A DNA stretch of 64,000 nucleotides, taken from the NCBI GenBank assembly GCA_944324945.1, contig CALUYE010000001.1, forward strand, positions 496,001 to 560,000. The letters run 5' to 3'. The stretch is from Candidatus Gastranaerophilales bacterium. Its GTDB lineage: Bacteria; Cyanobacteriota; Vampirovibrionia; Gastranaerophilales; Gastranaerophilaceae. The position numbers and the translations under genes are program-made. Below the pieces are notes generated by a model that saw only the letters and a program-made list of their open reading frames with translations, was not told the origin of the DNA and searched no databases. This document shows positions 16,181 through 25,421 of the stretch, one piece after another. The stretch's first letter is position 1. Every line of letters begins with the position of its first letter.

Positions 16181-18799
16181 CTACTTTTCTTTAACAACCG
16201 TGTAAATATACGGTTTTGAAAAATATCTGTTGGCTGTTTCTATGATGTCATTTTGGGTTGTTGACATAATCATTTTCTTATATTCTTCAAGCGCCCCTAA
16301 GTCGCGCCCTAAAAGGTCATACCAGCTTAACAGGTCAGCTTCTGACATATTGGTTTCAAGAGACAGCAAGAATTGACCCATTAATTTATTTTTGGCATCA
16401 TTTAACTCGCTTGTTGTAACCATTTCTTTTTTTAAGATTTCAATTTCATTAAGAATGCCTTTTTTAGCTTGTTCAATGCTGCTTGCGTTTGTTCCGATAT
16501 AAGCAATAAATGCCCCGTCCAAAACGTTTGCATTTATGGTTGAACCTACGCTATAAGCAAGTCCTTGTTCTTCTCTTAATTTTGTGAATAATCTGCTTGA
16601 CATTCCTTCGCCTAAAATTGCGTTAATAACGCTTAATGTTGCGATATCTTTTCTTTCTTTCGGGGTTGTAATGCCGCAAATTTTATATCCTAAAGCCATC
16701 CAGTTTGCCTGCACCTCGTTTTTATATATTGTTGTTTCAATGTTTTGAGAGGGCTTATAGGGAGTAAAATTCATTTTATCATAAGAAAATTTAGTGCCTG
16801 TCGGATTTTTCTTTATTATTTCATCAAACTTTTGGGCAATGTAATCTTCATCAATATCTCCGACAACAGAAACAGACATATTTTGAGGATTCATTATTCT
16901 TGAATAGTATTCAACAATATCGTCTCTTTTAACTTTGTTTATGTTTTCAAGAACAAAGGTTGAATTTTGTCCGTAAATGGTATTTAAAAACGCAAGACGT
17001 CTAAATTCGTCAAAAACAAAGCTTGAAGGGTTGTCTGAAATTGCTTTCAATTCTTTTATTTTTCTTGATTTAATTTTTTTAATTTCGCAATCGGGGAATA
17101 CGGGCTTATTTATAATTTCATCAAGTGCAATAAATGCTTTATCAAGATTGTCTTTTGTTGTCTGAAGGGCGATTGTAAAGACATCACTTGATGATGAAAC
17201 GGCTAATTTTATTCCGTTTTCATCCAAAAATTGAGCAAATTGGGAGCTTGTATAGTTTTCACTTCCGCTTTTTGCGCTTGACGCTGCTAAAAGTGCGCTT
17301 AGGGGGACTTTTTCCTGTGCTTTTGCTCCTTTGATTGAAATATCAATTGCGATGATTGAATTTGTTGTTTTCTTTTTGGTGATTAAATTTGCTCCGTTAT
17401 TAAGTAAAACTTTTTTTGTGTTATCTTTTTCTTCAATTAATTTAGGACTCTGTTTTTGAATTTCTTCTTTATTTGAAACGGGTTTAAAACCATCGGGTCT
17501 TATTATGGATAAAGCGTATTTATCAATTGTTAAATATTTTTTTGCAGCGTTGATAATATCATTTTTTGTAACTTTTTCAATGTTTTTTATGTAATCATCA
17601 TAATAATTTTCGTTATCGGAAAAAGTAAAACTGTAGCCTAATTCATCCGATATGTTGGAGATTGACTCTCTTGAGTAGTAAGTGTCCGTTTTAATTTGAT
17701 TTTTTGCTTTAATAACGGCTTCATCGGATAATTCGCCCTGTTCGATTTTTTTGATTTCATTGATTATTTCATTTTTTACGATTTCTTCGTTTTTCGCATC
17801 AAGCGTAGCGTAGATATAAAACAATCCGCTGTCTTTTTGGGAGTAATTTCCGCTTGAGATTGATAAAACAAGGTCTTTTTCTTCTTTTAGTTTTTGATTT
17901 AGGATTGAACTTTTTCCTGTTGTGAGTATTGTTGATAAAACATCTAAAGGATAAGTTTCTTTTTCATCCGAAAATTTCGGCGCTAAAAAGGCAATCATTA
18001 AATGAGTCTTGTTAACATCCATGGGTTCTATTTTCGTTTCGATTTTTTCCAAGGGTTTAACTTTTGGATATTTTACCTTTTTTTGCTTGGATTTTTTTTG
18101 ATTAAAGGCGCTCATGACCTTATTAAGCGCTTCTTCTTTGTTAACGTCTCCTACAATAACCGTTGTATAAGCATCAGGCGTGTAGAATTTGTTGTAATAG
18201 TTTAGAATTTCTTCTCTTGTAACGTTTTCTATTATTTCTTTTTTGCCTATAACGGGTCTTTTATAAGGATGGTTTGATTTTTCGTAAATCAAAGTATAAA
18301 GATTGTCAAAAAGCCTGTTTTGCGGGCTGTCTTTTGTTTTTGATATTTCTTCAATTACAACCGGGCGTTCGCGCTCAAGCTCTTTTCTTGGTATCATAGG
18401 ATTTAAAAGCATGTCTGAATGAAGCTCGAGTGCTAAATCAAAATCTTTTGAAGGAAGCTCGATATAATAATGGGTATAGTCTTTGCTTGTTGCAGCGTTT
18501 ACGTTTGCACCTTTTGAGTCAAGAATTTTATCAAAGGTTCCCGTCGGATATTTTTGTGTGCCTTTAAAAAACAGATGTTCAAGAAAATGGCTTATTCCTG
18601 TTGTTTTGTCATCTTCATTTATTGAGCCTGTATTTATCCAGGTATCAATTTTTACTATGTTGTTATCATGGATTTCTTTTATAATTACTTTTTGCCCTGA
18701 AGGTAAAATATTAAAGCTTGTACTCTCATCAAGCGCAAAAGCTATATTAGCCGTTAAAATTACGAAAGCCGTGATAAAAATTTTCTTAAACAAATTCAT
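16181..18799 (-). CDS. M16-family zinc peptidase, two-lobed, exported
   Basis: 872 residues. A signal peptide (FITAFVILTANIAFA) indicates export to the periplasm or outer surface. The first lobe has the inverted zinc motif HFLEH in SHFLEHLFFKGT and, ~70 residues later, the third ligand in RPVVIEEISKTKDSP. The second lobe repeats the M16 fold without HxxEH, including the late EQGLAYSVGS segment used for substrate contact. This single-chain layout resembles PqqL-type peptidases rather than separate alpha and beta subunits. Likely role is degradation of exported peptides; substrate unknown. Confidence 0.88.
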   Translation of the reverse strand: MNLFKKIFITAFVILTANIAFALDESTSFNILPSGQKVIIKEIHDNNIVKIDTWINTGSINEDDKTTGISHFLEHLFFKGTQKYPTGTFDKILDSKGANVNAATSKDYTHYYIELPSKDFDLALELHSDMLLNPMIPRKELERERPVVIEEISKTKDSPQNRLFDNLYTLIYEKSNHPYKRPVIGKKEIIENVTREEILNYYNKFYTPDAYTTVIVGDVNKEEALNKVMSAFNQKKSKQKKVKYPKVKPLEKIETKIEPMDVNKTHLMIAFLAPKFSDEKETYPLDVLSTILTTGKSSILNQKLKEEKDLVLSISSGNYSQKDSGLFYIYATLDAKNEEIVKNEIINEIKKIEQGELSDEAVIKAKNQIKTDTYYSRESISNISDELGYSFTFSDNENYYDDYIKNIEKVTKNDIINAAKKYLTIDKYALSIIRPDGFKPVSNKEEIQKQSPKLIEEKDNTKKVLLNNGANLITKKKTTNSIIAIDISIKGAKAQEKVPLSALLAASSAKSGSENYTSSQFAQFLDENGIKLAVSSSSDVFTIALQTTKDNLDKAFIALDEIINKPVFPDCEIKKIKSRKIKELKAISDNPSSFVFDEFRRLAFLNTIYGQNSTFVLENINKVKRDDIVEYYSRIMNPQNMSVSVVGDIDEDYIAQKFDEIIKKNPTGTKFSYDKMNFTPYKPSQNIETTIYKNEVQANWMALGYKICGITTPKERKDIATLSVINAILGEGMSSRLFTKLREEQGLAYSVGSTINANVLDGAFIAYIGTNASSIEQAKKGILNEIEILKKEMVTTSELNDAKNKLMGQFLLSLETNMSEADLLSWYDLLGRDLGALEEYKKMIMSTTQNDIIETANRYFSKPYIYTVVKEK

Positions 18800-18880
18800 A
18801 AAATATCCTCATTTAACGATTGCTGATTTTATTTTACATCTTAAAAACCGCTCTAAATATCCCCCATAGGATTTATTGTA

Positions 18881-19699
18881 TTATTTAACGGTATAAAAAG
18901 TATAAGGTTTTGGCTGTTGTGTTCTTTGATATTTAATATCAGGATAGCCGAAAAGCATAACATAAGATAGTTTATGTGTTTTTGGAATATTCAGCGCTTT
19001 TTGAAGAGAGGGGATTTTTGATAAAACCCCTTGCGCAAATCCGCACCAGCAGGTGCCTATATTAAGGCTGTAAGCATATAATTCAAAATATGAAAGAGCA
19101 ATTATGGGATCAATATCTCTGCATGGCGAGTCTTTAGATACGCTAAGCGCAACAAGATGCGGACAGGAGCGAAATATTACATCTTGACCTTCTTTTATGG
19201 GAGCTAAAAGAGTTTTATATCTTGATAAAAAAGGACTTAAAAAAGGGTTGGATAAAACTTTAATCATTTTTTTATTAACATTGTTTCTGAATTTTTCCAT
19301 AACATCTCTATCTTCGATAAAAGAAAAATAAAGTCCTCTTCTATTGCAGCCTGTCGGGGTATAATTAAGCATTTGTTTTAATTTATTTAAATCTTCTTTT
19401 GAGACATTTTCGTCTTTAAATTTTCTTATGCTTCTTCTTGATTGAATTAAATTAAATAAGTCTTCTTCTTTTACTTTATTTTCAATTTTTGATGAGTTTG
19501 AAGGATCTTTATCAAAAATTGAAAGTGCTCCCACGGGGCAAACCATAAGGCAATGCTGGCATGATATGCAATAAGCAGGGTTTATTTCAACGGGATAGCC
19601 GTCATCACCCTGTTTTATTGCTGATGTTATACAGTCATTTGTACATTTTGCACATTTTATACATTTATCTTTATCTATTTTTAAATTTAGAGTATTCAT
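18881..19699 (-). CDS. Ferredoxin-nitroreductase fusion
   Basis: 272 residues. The N-terminal ~65 residues hold two CxxCxxCxxxC clusters (CIKCAKCTNDC and CISCQHCLMVC), typical of a 2[4Fe-4S] ferredoxin. The rest is a nitroreductase-fold flavoprotein starting SRRSIRKFKDE, with PTGCNRRGLYF and the late GYPDIKYQR. Such fusions are common in anaerobes and may transfer electrons between ferredoxin and FMN-bound substrates. The natural substrate is not identifiable. Monocistronic. It fits an anaerobic lifestyle. Confidence 0.87.
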   Translation of the reverse strand: MNTLNLKIDKDKCIKCAKCTNDCITSAIKQGDDGYPVEINPAYCISCQHCLMVCPVGALSIFDKDPSNSSKIENKVKEEDLFNLIQSRRSIRKFKDENVSKEDLNKLKQMLNYTPTGCNRRGLYFSFIEDRDVMEKFRNNVNKKMIKVLSNPFLSPFLSRYKTLLAPIKEGQDVIFRSCPHLVALSVSKDSPCRDIDPIIALSYFELYAYSLNIGTCWCGFAQGVLSKIPSLQKALNIPKTHKLSYVMLFGYPDIKYQRTQQPKPYTFYTVK

Positions 19700-19851
19700 T
19701 TTTTGTATCCTTTTTGTAAATATGTTTTATAATATAATTTTTAAAATTTTATCTCAAATTGTAAAGTTTTGTAAAAATAATATATAATATTGAAATAATC
19801 TATAAATATTCGGTTTTATATATATGTAAGACAAATTGAAGGTACAAAGTT

Positions 19852-20271
19852 ATGTTATTACAATTGCTTGCAAAATTATTAGGAACAGCACAAAGACAAA
19901 GCATAGAAAATCAAATGACGGATAATTCCATGGAATCCCGTCTAAAACATAAATATTCCGATAATGTCGTAACAAGAATCCACAGACAATACGATGAAGA
20001 ACAATCAATGATTCAAAATCAAATGGACGCTATTGATGATAAGACTTCCGACGAATATAAAGAATTAATGGCAGAATTAAAAGATTCAAAAGAAGAAGAA
20101 GATAAAGCCGTTGAAAGAGAAGAAAATAAAGCTACGGAATATCAAGATAGAATAGATAGAGAAAATGCCGTTTTAGAAGACAGGTTGAGCGCAATAAGCG
20201 CCGATCAGGAAGCTTGGGATAATGCAATAAATGATGATATTCAAGATAATTACGGATATTTTCAAAGATAA
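19852..20271 (+). CDS. Hypothetical charged coiled-coil protein
   Basis: 139 residues of unrecognised family. After a short hydrophobic start (LLQLLAKLLG) the sequence is almost entirely helical and charged, with an acidic KDSKEEEDKAVEREE stretch and heptad-like spacing from residue ~45 to 120. It ends DDIQDNYGYFQR. No cysteines and no signal peptide. A ribosome site (aaggt) precedes the ATG and a strong terminator follows, so it is a genuine single-gene unit. The acidic coiled coil suggests a structural or chaperone-like role, without proof. Confidence 0.6.
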   Translation: MLLQLLAKLLGTAQRQSIENQMTDNSMESRLKHKYSDNVVTRIHRQYDEEQSMIQNQMDAIDDKTSDEYKELMAELKDSKEEEDKAVEREENKATEYQDRIDRENAVLEDRLSAISADQEAWDNAINDDIQDNYGYFQR

Positions 20272-20290
20272 TAAGTAATAAATTATAAAT

Positions 20291-20327
20291 AAAAAACCTG
20301 CAAGCACCAAGATGTTGCAGGTTTTTT
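20291..20327. terminator. Bidirectional terminator
   Basis: A perfect 13-bp inverted repeat (20291-20303 with 20315-20327) including the CCTGCAA core, with A- and T-run edges, between convergent genes. Confidence 0.9.
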
Positions 20328-20344
20328 ATTATTTTATAAATTAA

Positions 20345-22078
20345 TTATCTGTTTGCGTACAATGGCGCTAATTTCTTTTCCTGTTGCGGGATAACACCTT
20401 CTTCAATCGGAAGATAAACTCTATAGTCAATATCAGGGAAGCAGTTATCTATTGATTCGATTTCAGATAACGCGCTTTCATCAATCGCATTGTTATCAAT
20501 CATATCCGCAATTTTTTCAAATCTTGCAACATGTTCTCTGAATCTGTCTGTTGCATAGTCTTTAGCTTGCCATGTCGTAATTAAAAACGGCCAATCTGAA
20601 CTTTGAAGCAACAGTTCTTCTCTTGCCAGTTGGTTTAAAGCTCTGTGCAAAAGTTTATCATTCGGGATATTTTCATATCTTGAAACAATGTCGATAATTC
20701 TTTTTTCGCAAGAATGAATTATAGGCCACATCCATTCGGTTAAATGGTTTTGCCATACCCAGAAATGACCGCCTTGACCCCAGGATGATTCAGGGATTTG
20801 AATTGCTTCCGTTGGCGGATGAGCTGCTAAATATTCGCCTGCCGTCATCATTTCAACTTCAGGTACGTATTTATTCAGCTTACTTATAACCTGCTTAATA
20901 AATTCGATACCTTCAAACCACCAATGTCCGTATAATTCCGTATCAAACGAAACCATAACAAGACCTTCTTTTCCGTTGTGAGAATTCTTGTAATCGTTTA
21001 AAAGATGGTAAATCAAATTCGTATAGTGGTCGGAATTTGAATTTACTTGATTCATTGCCAATACAGGGTCATAAAGCATTTTGTCTCCAAGGTCTGTAGT
21101 GGAAGAAGTTATTCTCCAGTAGTGCATGCCTGAATTGCAGTCTTTTCTGTGAAATTCCCTGTAGCATCCGTCTCCCGGATATCCGTCCGCTGCAGACCAG
21201 ACTTGAAAACCTGCTCTATCGTTTCTACCCATCACGGCAACTTGTGCATCAGGTAACCAGTATGCGCTGTATGTGTCATATCCGGTTGCCTCTCTTTTTG
21301 GTAATGGTATATACTCAATATTTCCGTAGACTCCTATATTTCTACGGTTTCCGATAGAGTTTCCACCTTCAATCACGTGTGATTCGGTGAAAAAGTATTC
21401 TATATCATTGTTTTGTAAAATTACTTCAATAGCGGGACGCCATTTTTTCTTGCCGTCTTTGCCTGTGAATTCGTACCCTTGACGGTATGCACATTCAGGA
21501 AGCCAGCAGCCTTTTGCCTTTTTGCCGAAAAGGCGTTTTGTTGTATCGGAACCTACTTTAAACTGTGCGTTTAAGTTTGTATCCGTTGCAAGCAAAGGCG
21601 AAAAACCATGGGTTGCACCTGATGTTGTTATCTCGATGCAGCCTAAATCCTGGAATTTTTTGAATCCCGAAATTAAATCTTTATTGAATTTGTTAATAAA
21701 TAAATCTTTAATTCTGTTGTACCAGTCAAAATAATATTTAGCAAGATATTTTAAATGCTGACTGTGAGCAACTTCAGGATCGGGATATCTTTCTAAATCT
21801 TCAGATACCGCTTTAATTCTTGAATCCAAATATTCAATAAAACCTTGTTGAAGGTGCTCGTCATTTAATTGTTCAGCCAGAATCGGAGTAATCCCAATGG
21901 TTAATTTAGCTTTTATTCCTTCATCATATAATTCAGAAATCATATTTAATAAAGGTACGTATGTTTCTTCCATACATTCATACAAACATTCTTCCCCAAA
22001 AGGCCACATGCCCGCTTTTCTGTAATACGGCAGATGCGAATGGAGCATGAAAACAAATTGCCCGATTTTTTGTCCCAT
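20345..22078 (-). CDS. GH57 1,4-alpha-glucan branching enzyme
   Basis: 577 residues of the GH57 branching-enzyme subgroup, which introduces alpha-1,6 branches into glycogen. Landmarks: LHSHLPYYR at the N-terminus, the nucleophile-containing CWLPECAYRQGY, and VSFDTELYGHWWFEG with the catalytic Asp. A helical C-terminal domain with LHRALNQLAREELLLQSSDWPF follows. Length is close to the usual ~530-570 residues. A ribosome site (cggagg) precedes the ATG. Pairs functionally with the GH77 enzyme at 1783-3633, although the two are not in one operon. Confidence 0.9.
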   Translation of the reverse strand: MGQKIGQFVFMLHSHLPYYRKAGMWPFGEECLYECMEETYVPLLNMISELYDEGIKAKLTIGITPILAEQLNDEHLQQGFIEYLDSRIKAVSEDLERYPDPEVAHSQHLKYLAKYYFDWYNRIKDLFINKFNKDLISGFKKFQDLGCIEITTSGATHGFSPLLATDTNLNAQFKVGSDTTKRLFGKKAKGCWLPECAYRQGYEFTGKDGKKKWRPAIEVILQNNDIEYFFTESHVIEGGNSIGNRRNIGVYGNIEYIPLPKREATGYDTYSAYWLPDAQVAVMGRNDRAGFQVWSAADGYPGDGCYREFHRKDCNSGMHYWRITSSTTDLGDKMLYDPVLAMNQVNSNSDHYTNLIYHLLNDYKNSHNGKEGLVMVSFDTELYGHWWFEGIEFIKQVISKLNKYVPEVEMMTAGEYLAAHPPTEAIQIPESSWGQGGHFWVWQNHLTEWMWPIIHSCEKRIIDIVSRYENIPNDKLLHRALNQLAREELLLQSSDWPFLITTWQAKDYATDRFREHVARFEKIADMIDNNAIDESALSEIESIDNCFPDIDYRVYLPIEEGVIPQQEKKLAPLYANR

Positions 22079-22368
22079 AATTTTAATGCCTCCGATTTTC
22101 TAGTTTATTTTATATTTATACCATAGAATAACATAAATTATAATCATTTAGAATTAGTACATTTGTATAAATTTACTAAAGTTAATATAGTCAATTAGAA
22201 TTAGTTAAATAAAAGCTTTTTAGCTAAATAAGCCGAATAATGAAATAAAAAATAATTATATAAAGCAATAAAATGTTAATATTTTAAAGCATAATTAAGA
22301 ATATAACAAATTATTTTTATCATGCTTTTTTGTGCTTAAAAATAAATACAAAAATATATAAATTATTT
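22079..22368. other. AT-rich intergenic region
   Basis: No ORF or RNA gene is seen. It contains several TATAAT/TATATT-like hexamers, two copies of the 9-mer agaattagt about 50 bp apart, and the terminator-like hairpin of the pilin gene at its right edge. It should hold the promoter of the branching-enzyme gene. Confidence 0.4.
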
Positions 22369-22382
22369 TTATTTTTGTATTT
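22344..22382 (-). terminator. AT-only hairpin at the end of the pilin-like gene
   Basis: A 12-bp inverted repeat (22344-22355 with 22371-22382) almost entirely A/T, which includes the stop codon of the pilin-like gene. It probably ends that transcript, though the stem lacks G/C. Confidence 0.4.
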
Positions 22383-23169
22383 CTTTATTCATCCACTCAT
22401 CCGCTCTTTTGCCGGGCATTATTTTACCATCTGAACGTATACCATACCCAAACGGCGCTTCGCCTTTATTGATTCCATCTATATCAAGGCAAAAAAGTTT
22501 ATATGTACAGGGTAGACCACTATCCATACTTATTGTATCTCCAAAATGCCGCCTTATACTGGTGCAATCTTCCCCCGTGTCATAGCTTGAAGTTGATTTA
22601 TTGTCCTTATTGCCGTTTTTGCAGCCATTCACAAAATATATCCCAAACGTCTGCGCAGCACTTGTTTGATAAAATACACTACCGTCTGATGCTACAATTT
22701 CTTCACCTACTTTTAGTGCTTCATCCGATGCACAAACTTTATCCAATTTCGCCTTCTGCTCTTCAATCGATGATCCGCTTACTTCCCACCCGCAATCAAT
22801 ATCCGCTCTTGTAACATCAACGGAATCAGACGTTCCGTTATCATAAAACGTCCTGCCTTCAGTCGAACAATTAACACTTTTTGTTGAAATCACATCAGCA
22901 AAAGTCTCACAAAAATACTTCTTCTGCTCATCATTAGCTCCCGATATCACGGTTCCATCATACTTAACCCCTAAATCCCCGTCTTGATAATATTTATCTG
23001 ATGACACAAGTTCTTTAATTACGGTATTTAACGTATTATTCGCCTTTTTAAATTTCATAACTTTTTCATCAGGAGAAGATTGAAATGCAATCGGTAAAAG
23101 TATCATGGTTAAAACGCCGATTATAACTAAAACAATTAGAATTTCAGCTAATGTGAAAGCTTTTTTCAT
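22369..23169 (-). CDS. Type IV pilin/pseudopilin-like protein
   Basis: 266 residues starting MKKAFTLAEILIVLVIIG, the classic prepilin leader and hydrophobic N-terminal helix. Cleavage before F5 and methylation are expected, with Glu at mature position 5. The remainder is a cysteine-rich extracellular domain (about ten Cys), including DCGWEV, FVNGCKNG and LPCTYKLFCLDIDG, and a C-terminal segment FGYGIRSDGKIMPGKR. No pilus assembly genes (pilB, pilC, pilD) are in the window, so it is a stand-alone minor pilin or pseudopilin. A link with DNA uptake through comEC is possible but unproven. Confidence 0.85.
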   Translation of the reverse strand: MKKAFTLAEILIVLVIIGVLTMILLPIAFQSSPDEKVMKFKKANNTLNTVIKELVSSDKYYQDGDLGVKYDGTVISGANDEQKKYFCETFADVISTKSVNCSTEGRTFYDNGTSDSVDVTRADIDCGWEVSGSSIEEQKAKLDKVCASDEALKVGEEIVASDGSVFYQTSAAQTFGIYFVNGCKNGNKDNKSTSSYDTGEDCTSIRRHFGDTISMDSGLPCTYKLFCLDIDGINKGEAPFGYGIRSDGKIMPGKRADEWMNKEIQK

Positions 23170-23302
23170 TATAAAACTCCTAAATAAATAGTTCTTATAT
23201 AGAATTATATATATTTAATCTATTCAGATAATAGTTTAAATATATTAAATATTATATTAAATCTATTTGTTATCAATTGAAAATAAAAATATAATTCAAA
23301 TT

Positions 23303-23638
23303 ATGTAAACAACCAAAAACGATTTAGGAATTCAAATCGGAAAGAAAATTCAACTTTTAAGAAAACAAAAAGGCTTCAGCCAGGAAAAATTTGCCGAAGC
23401 GATTAATATTGCAACAACTTCGCTAAGCTATATTGAAACAGGGAGAGGGTTTATGACATTATCTACTCTGCAGCGAATTTGCGAAGTGCTTGAAATTGAA
23501 CCTGTAGAAATTTTTCAATTTACTTCAATTAAAACAAATGAAGAAATGTGCGATTATATTTATTCAAAACTTGAAAAAATAAAAAACAACCCCCAGCAGC
23601 TAAAACTCGCTTACGGAATATTTAAAAATATTATTTAA
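23303..23638 (+). pseudogene. XRE-family HTH regulator with stop at codon 2
   Basis: The frame from ATG 23303 reads ATG TAA ACA ACC and then an intact XRE helix-turn-helix domain (IQIGKKIQLLRKQKGFSQEKF, turn region ATTSLSYIETGRG) and a ~40-residue helical tail ending FKNII. The second codon is TAA. A Lys codon AAA changed at one base would restore a 111-residue protein. No ATG, GTG or TTG lies between that stop and the middle of the HTH; the next ATG (23453) would leave only 61 residues and lose the DNA-binding helices. It is either a recently broken gene or one that initiates at a rare codon such as ATT. Confidence 0.65.
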
Positions 23639-23642
23639 AGCG

Positions 23643-23795
23643 TTATTTTGTATTTAAAAATTGAACAATTTTATAAACAAGCTCAAGTTTATCTCTGTCG
23701 TTTTCAAAGTTTTTTATTGAATTATTAATATATTTTATTAAAATTTTGCTATCGCGCAGATGATTGTTTGCAAAAAAGCAAAAAATATCAAAGAA
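23643..23795 (-). pseudogene. C-terminal remnant of another XRE-type regulator
   Basis: Minus-strand frame of about 50 codons without a start, ending DRDKLELVYKIVQFLNTK at a TAA. Its beginning (FFDIFCFF) matches the usual junction after the HTH in this regulator group, and its tail has the same length and pattern as that of the neighbouring gene (KLAYGIFKNII). The HTH part is missing. It is convergent with the XRE pseudogene on the other strand. Confidence 0.4.
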
Positions 23796-23894
23796 TCAAA
23801 AAATTCGAATCATCTTAAAGTGCTTTTGAAAAAAGGAAATATTTCAGAACTTGATAAAACGGCAATTGCTGAAATTTTAAACAACCGCACTTAG
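23760..23894 (+). other. Short ORF of uncertain status
   Basis: 44 codons from ATG 23760, rich in Lys and Asn, with a plausible helix KVLLKKGNISELDKTAIAE. It has no ribosome site and partly overlaps the minus-strand XRE remnant. It could be a gene fragment left by the same rearrangement, or chance. Confidence 0.2.
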
Positions 23895-23900
23895 CTTTCT

Positions 23901-25421
23901 TTAACTAAAACTTCTTAATTGAAGCGCTTGAGCAATATGTGAGACCTTGATATCTTCTTGATTTTCAAGGTCTGCTATTGTTCTTGAGATTTTTAAGAGT
24001 CTGTCAAAAGAACGCGCTGAAAGATTAAATTGATTAATGGCGTTTTTTAAGAAAGTCTTTTCGCTTTCGTTTATTTTGCAGTATTTTTTGATTAATTTAG
24101 GCGTAAGTTCGCCGTTTGTTAATATTCCTTCGTTTTTATATCTTTCAAGCTGAATTTTTCTTGCTTTTATTACTCTTTCTTTGATTTGAAAAGAACTTTC
24201 GGATGAGGTTTTTGTATTTATCAATTCATCATCTTCAAGCCTTTGGACTTTTATTTGAATATCGATTCTATCAAGCAAAGGCCCCGATAATCTTGAGCGA
24301 TAGCGGTTAATTTGATATTCGCTGCAGGTGCAGGGTTTTTTACTGTCTCCCAAGAATCCGCAAGGGCAAGGATTCATTGCGCCTATTAAAATAAAATTGG
24401 CGGGATATTGAACGCTTGTCTGGGCTCTCGAGATTGTAACAACGTTATCTTCAAGAGGCTGTCTTAAAACTTCCAAAGTAGAGCGGGGAAATTCTACCAT
24501 TTCATCCAAAAACAAAACCCCTCTGTGAGCAAGGGTGATTTCGCCGGGTTTTGGGTTTGTTCCTCCTCCGATTATTCCAACCGCACTTGCGCTATGGTGA
24601 GGAGAACGGAAGGGTCTTTTTGTAACAAGCGGATTTTTCCTATCCAAAAGACCCGAGATGGAATAAATTTTTGTTAATTCAATAGCTTCTTTTTTGTTTA
24701 AGGGAGGCAGAATCGACATAAAGGCTTTTGCAAGCATTGTTTTGCCTGATCCCGGGGAACCTGACATTAATACGTTATGTGCGCCTGATGCTGCAATTTC
24801 CAGTGCTTTTTTAGCTTGCAGCTGTCCTTTAACCTGATTAAAATCAATTTCAAAATTTATATCTTCATAAAGAAAATCGTCAATATTTTGTTTTAGAGTT
24901 TTTAAATTACCTTCTTTATTTAAATAGTTTACAACCTGGGCTAAATTATCGGCACCAAGCGCTTCAATATTATCAATAAAACTCGCTTCTTTTAAGTTAG
25001 CGCTCGGAAGAATTATTTTTTTGATTCCCAATTCTTCCAAACCGCAGACAATGGGCAAAATCCCGTTTACTGCTCTAAGAGAGCCGTCAAGCGATAATTC
25101 GCCCATAAAGGCGATTGAATTGTAATCAAAATCTTTAATTATTCCTTCGCGTGCTAAAATCCCAACAGCCATAGCTAAGTCATAAGATGAACCTTCTTTC
25201 TTTAAATCTGCGGGAGCAAGGTTTATTACCACTTTTGTTTTCGGAAAAGAATAAGATGAATTTTTAATTGCGAGTCTTAATCTTTCTTTGGCTTCGGAAA
25301 TCGCAGTATCTCCAAGCCCTATTATAACCACTTGCGGAAGCGAGTTTATTGTATCAACTTCTATATTTATTTCATATACTTCCAAACCGACAGTTGCAGC
25401 GCTTTTTATTGTTATTGCCAA
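23901..25421 (-). CDS. comM: ComM/YifB Mg-chelatase-like AAA+ helicase
   Basis: 506 residues, the usual length. N-terminal Lon-like (ChlI) domain ending with VNLAPADLKKEGSSYDLAMAVG, then an AAA+ domain with Walker A SGSPGSGKTMLAKA and Walker B GVLFLDEMVEF, and the zinc-binding cysteines CPCGFLGDSKKPCTC. The C-terminal domain has the family motif RSFDRLLKISRTIADLE. In Vibrio and Acinetobacter ComM is a hexameric helicase that promotes branch migration during natural transformation. Its start abuts the end of the TPR gene, so translation may be coupled. comEC is 8 kb away. Confidence 0.94.
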   Translation of the reverse strand: MAITIKSAATVGLEVYEINIEVDTINSLPQVVIIGLGDTAISEAKERLRLAIKNSSYSFPKTKVVINLAPADLKKEGSSYDLAMAVGILAREGIIKDFDYNSIAFMGELSLDGSLRAVNGILPIVCGLEELGIKKIILPSANLKEASFIDNIEALGADNLAQVVNYLNKEGNLKTLKQNIDDFLYEDINFEIDFNQVKGQLQAKKALEIAASGAHNVLMSGSPGSGKTMLAKAFMSILPPLNKKEAIELTKIYSISGLLDRKNPLVTKRPFRSPHHSASAVGIIGGGTNPKPGEITLAHRGVLFLDEMVEFPRSTLEVLRQPLEDNVVTISRAQTSVQYPANFILIGAMNPCPCGFLGDSKKPCTCSEYQINRYRSRLSGPLLDRIDIQIKVQRLEDDELINTKTSSESSFQIKERVIKARKIQLERYKNEGILTNGELTPKLIKKYCKINESEKTFLKNAINQFNLSARSFDRLLKISRTIADLENQEDIKVSHIAQALQLRSFS

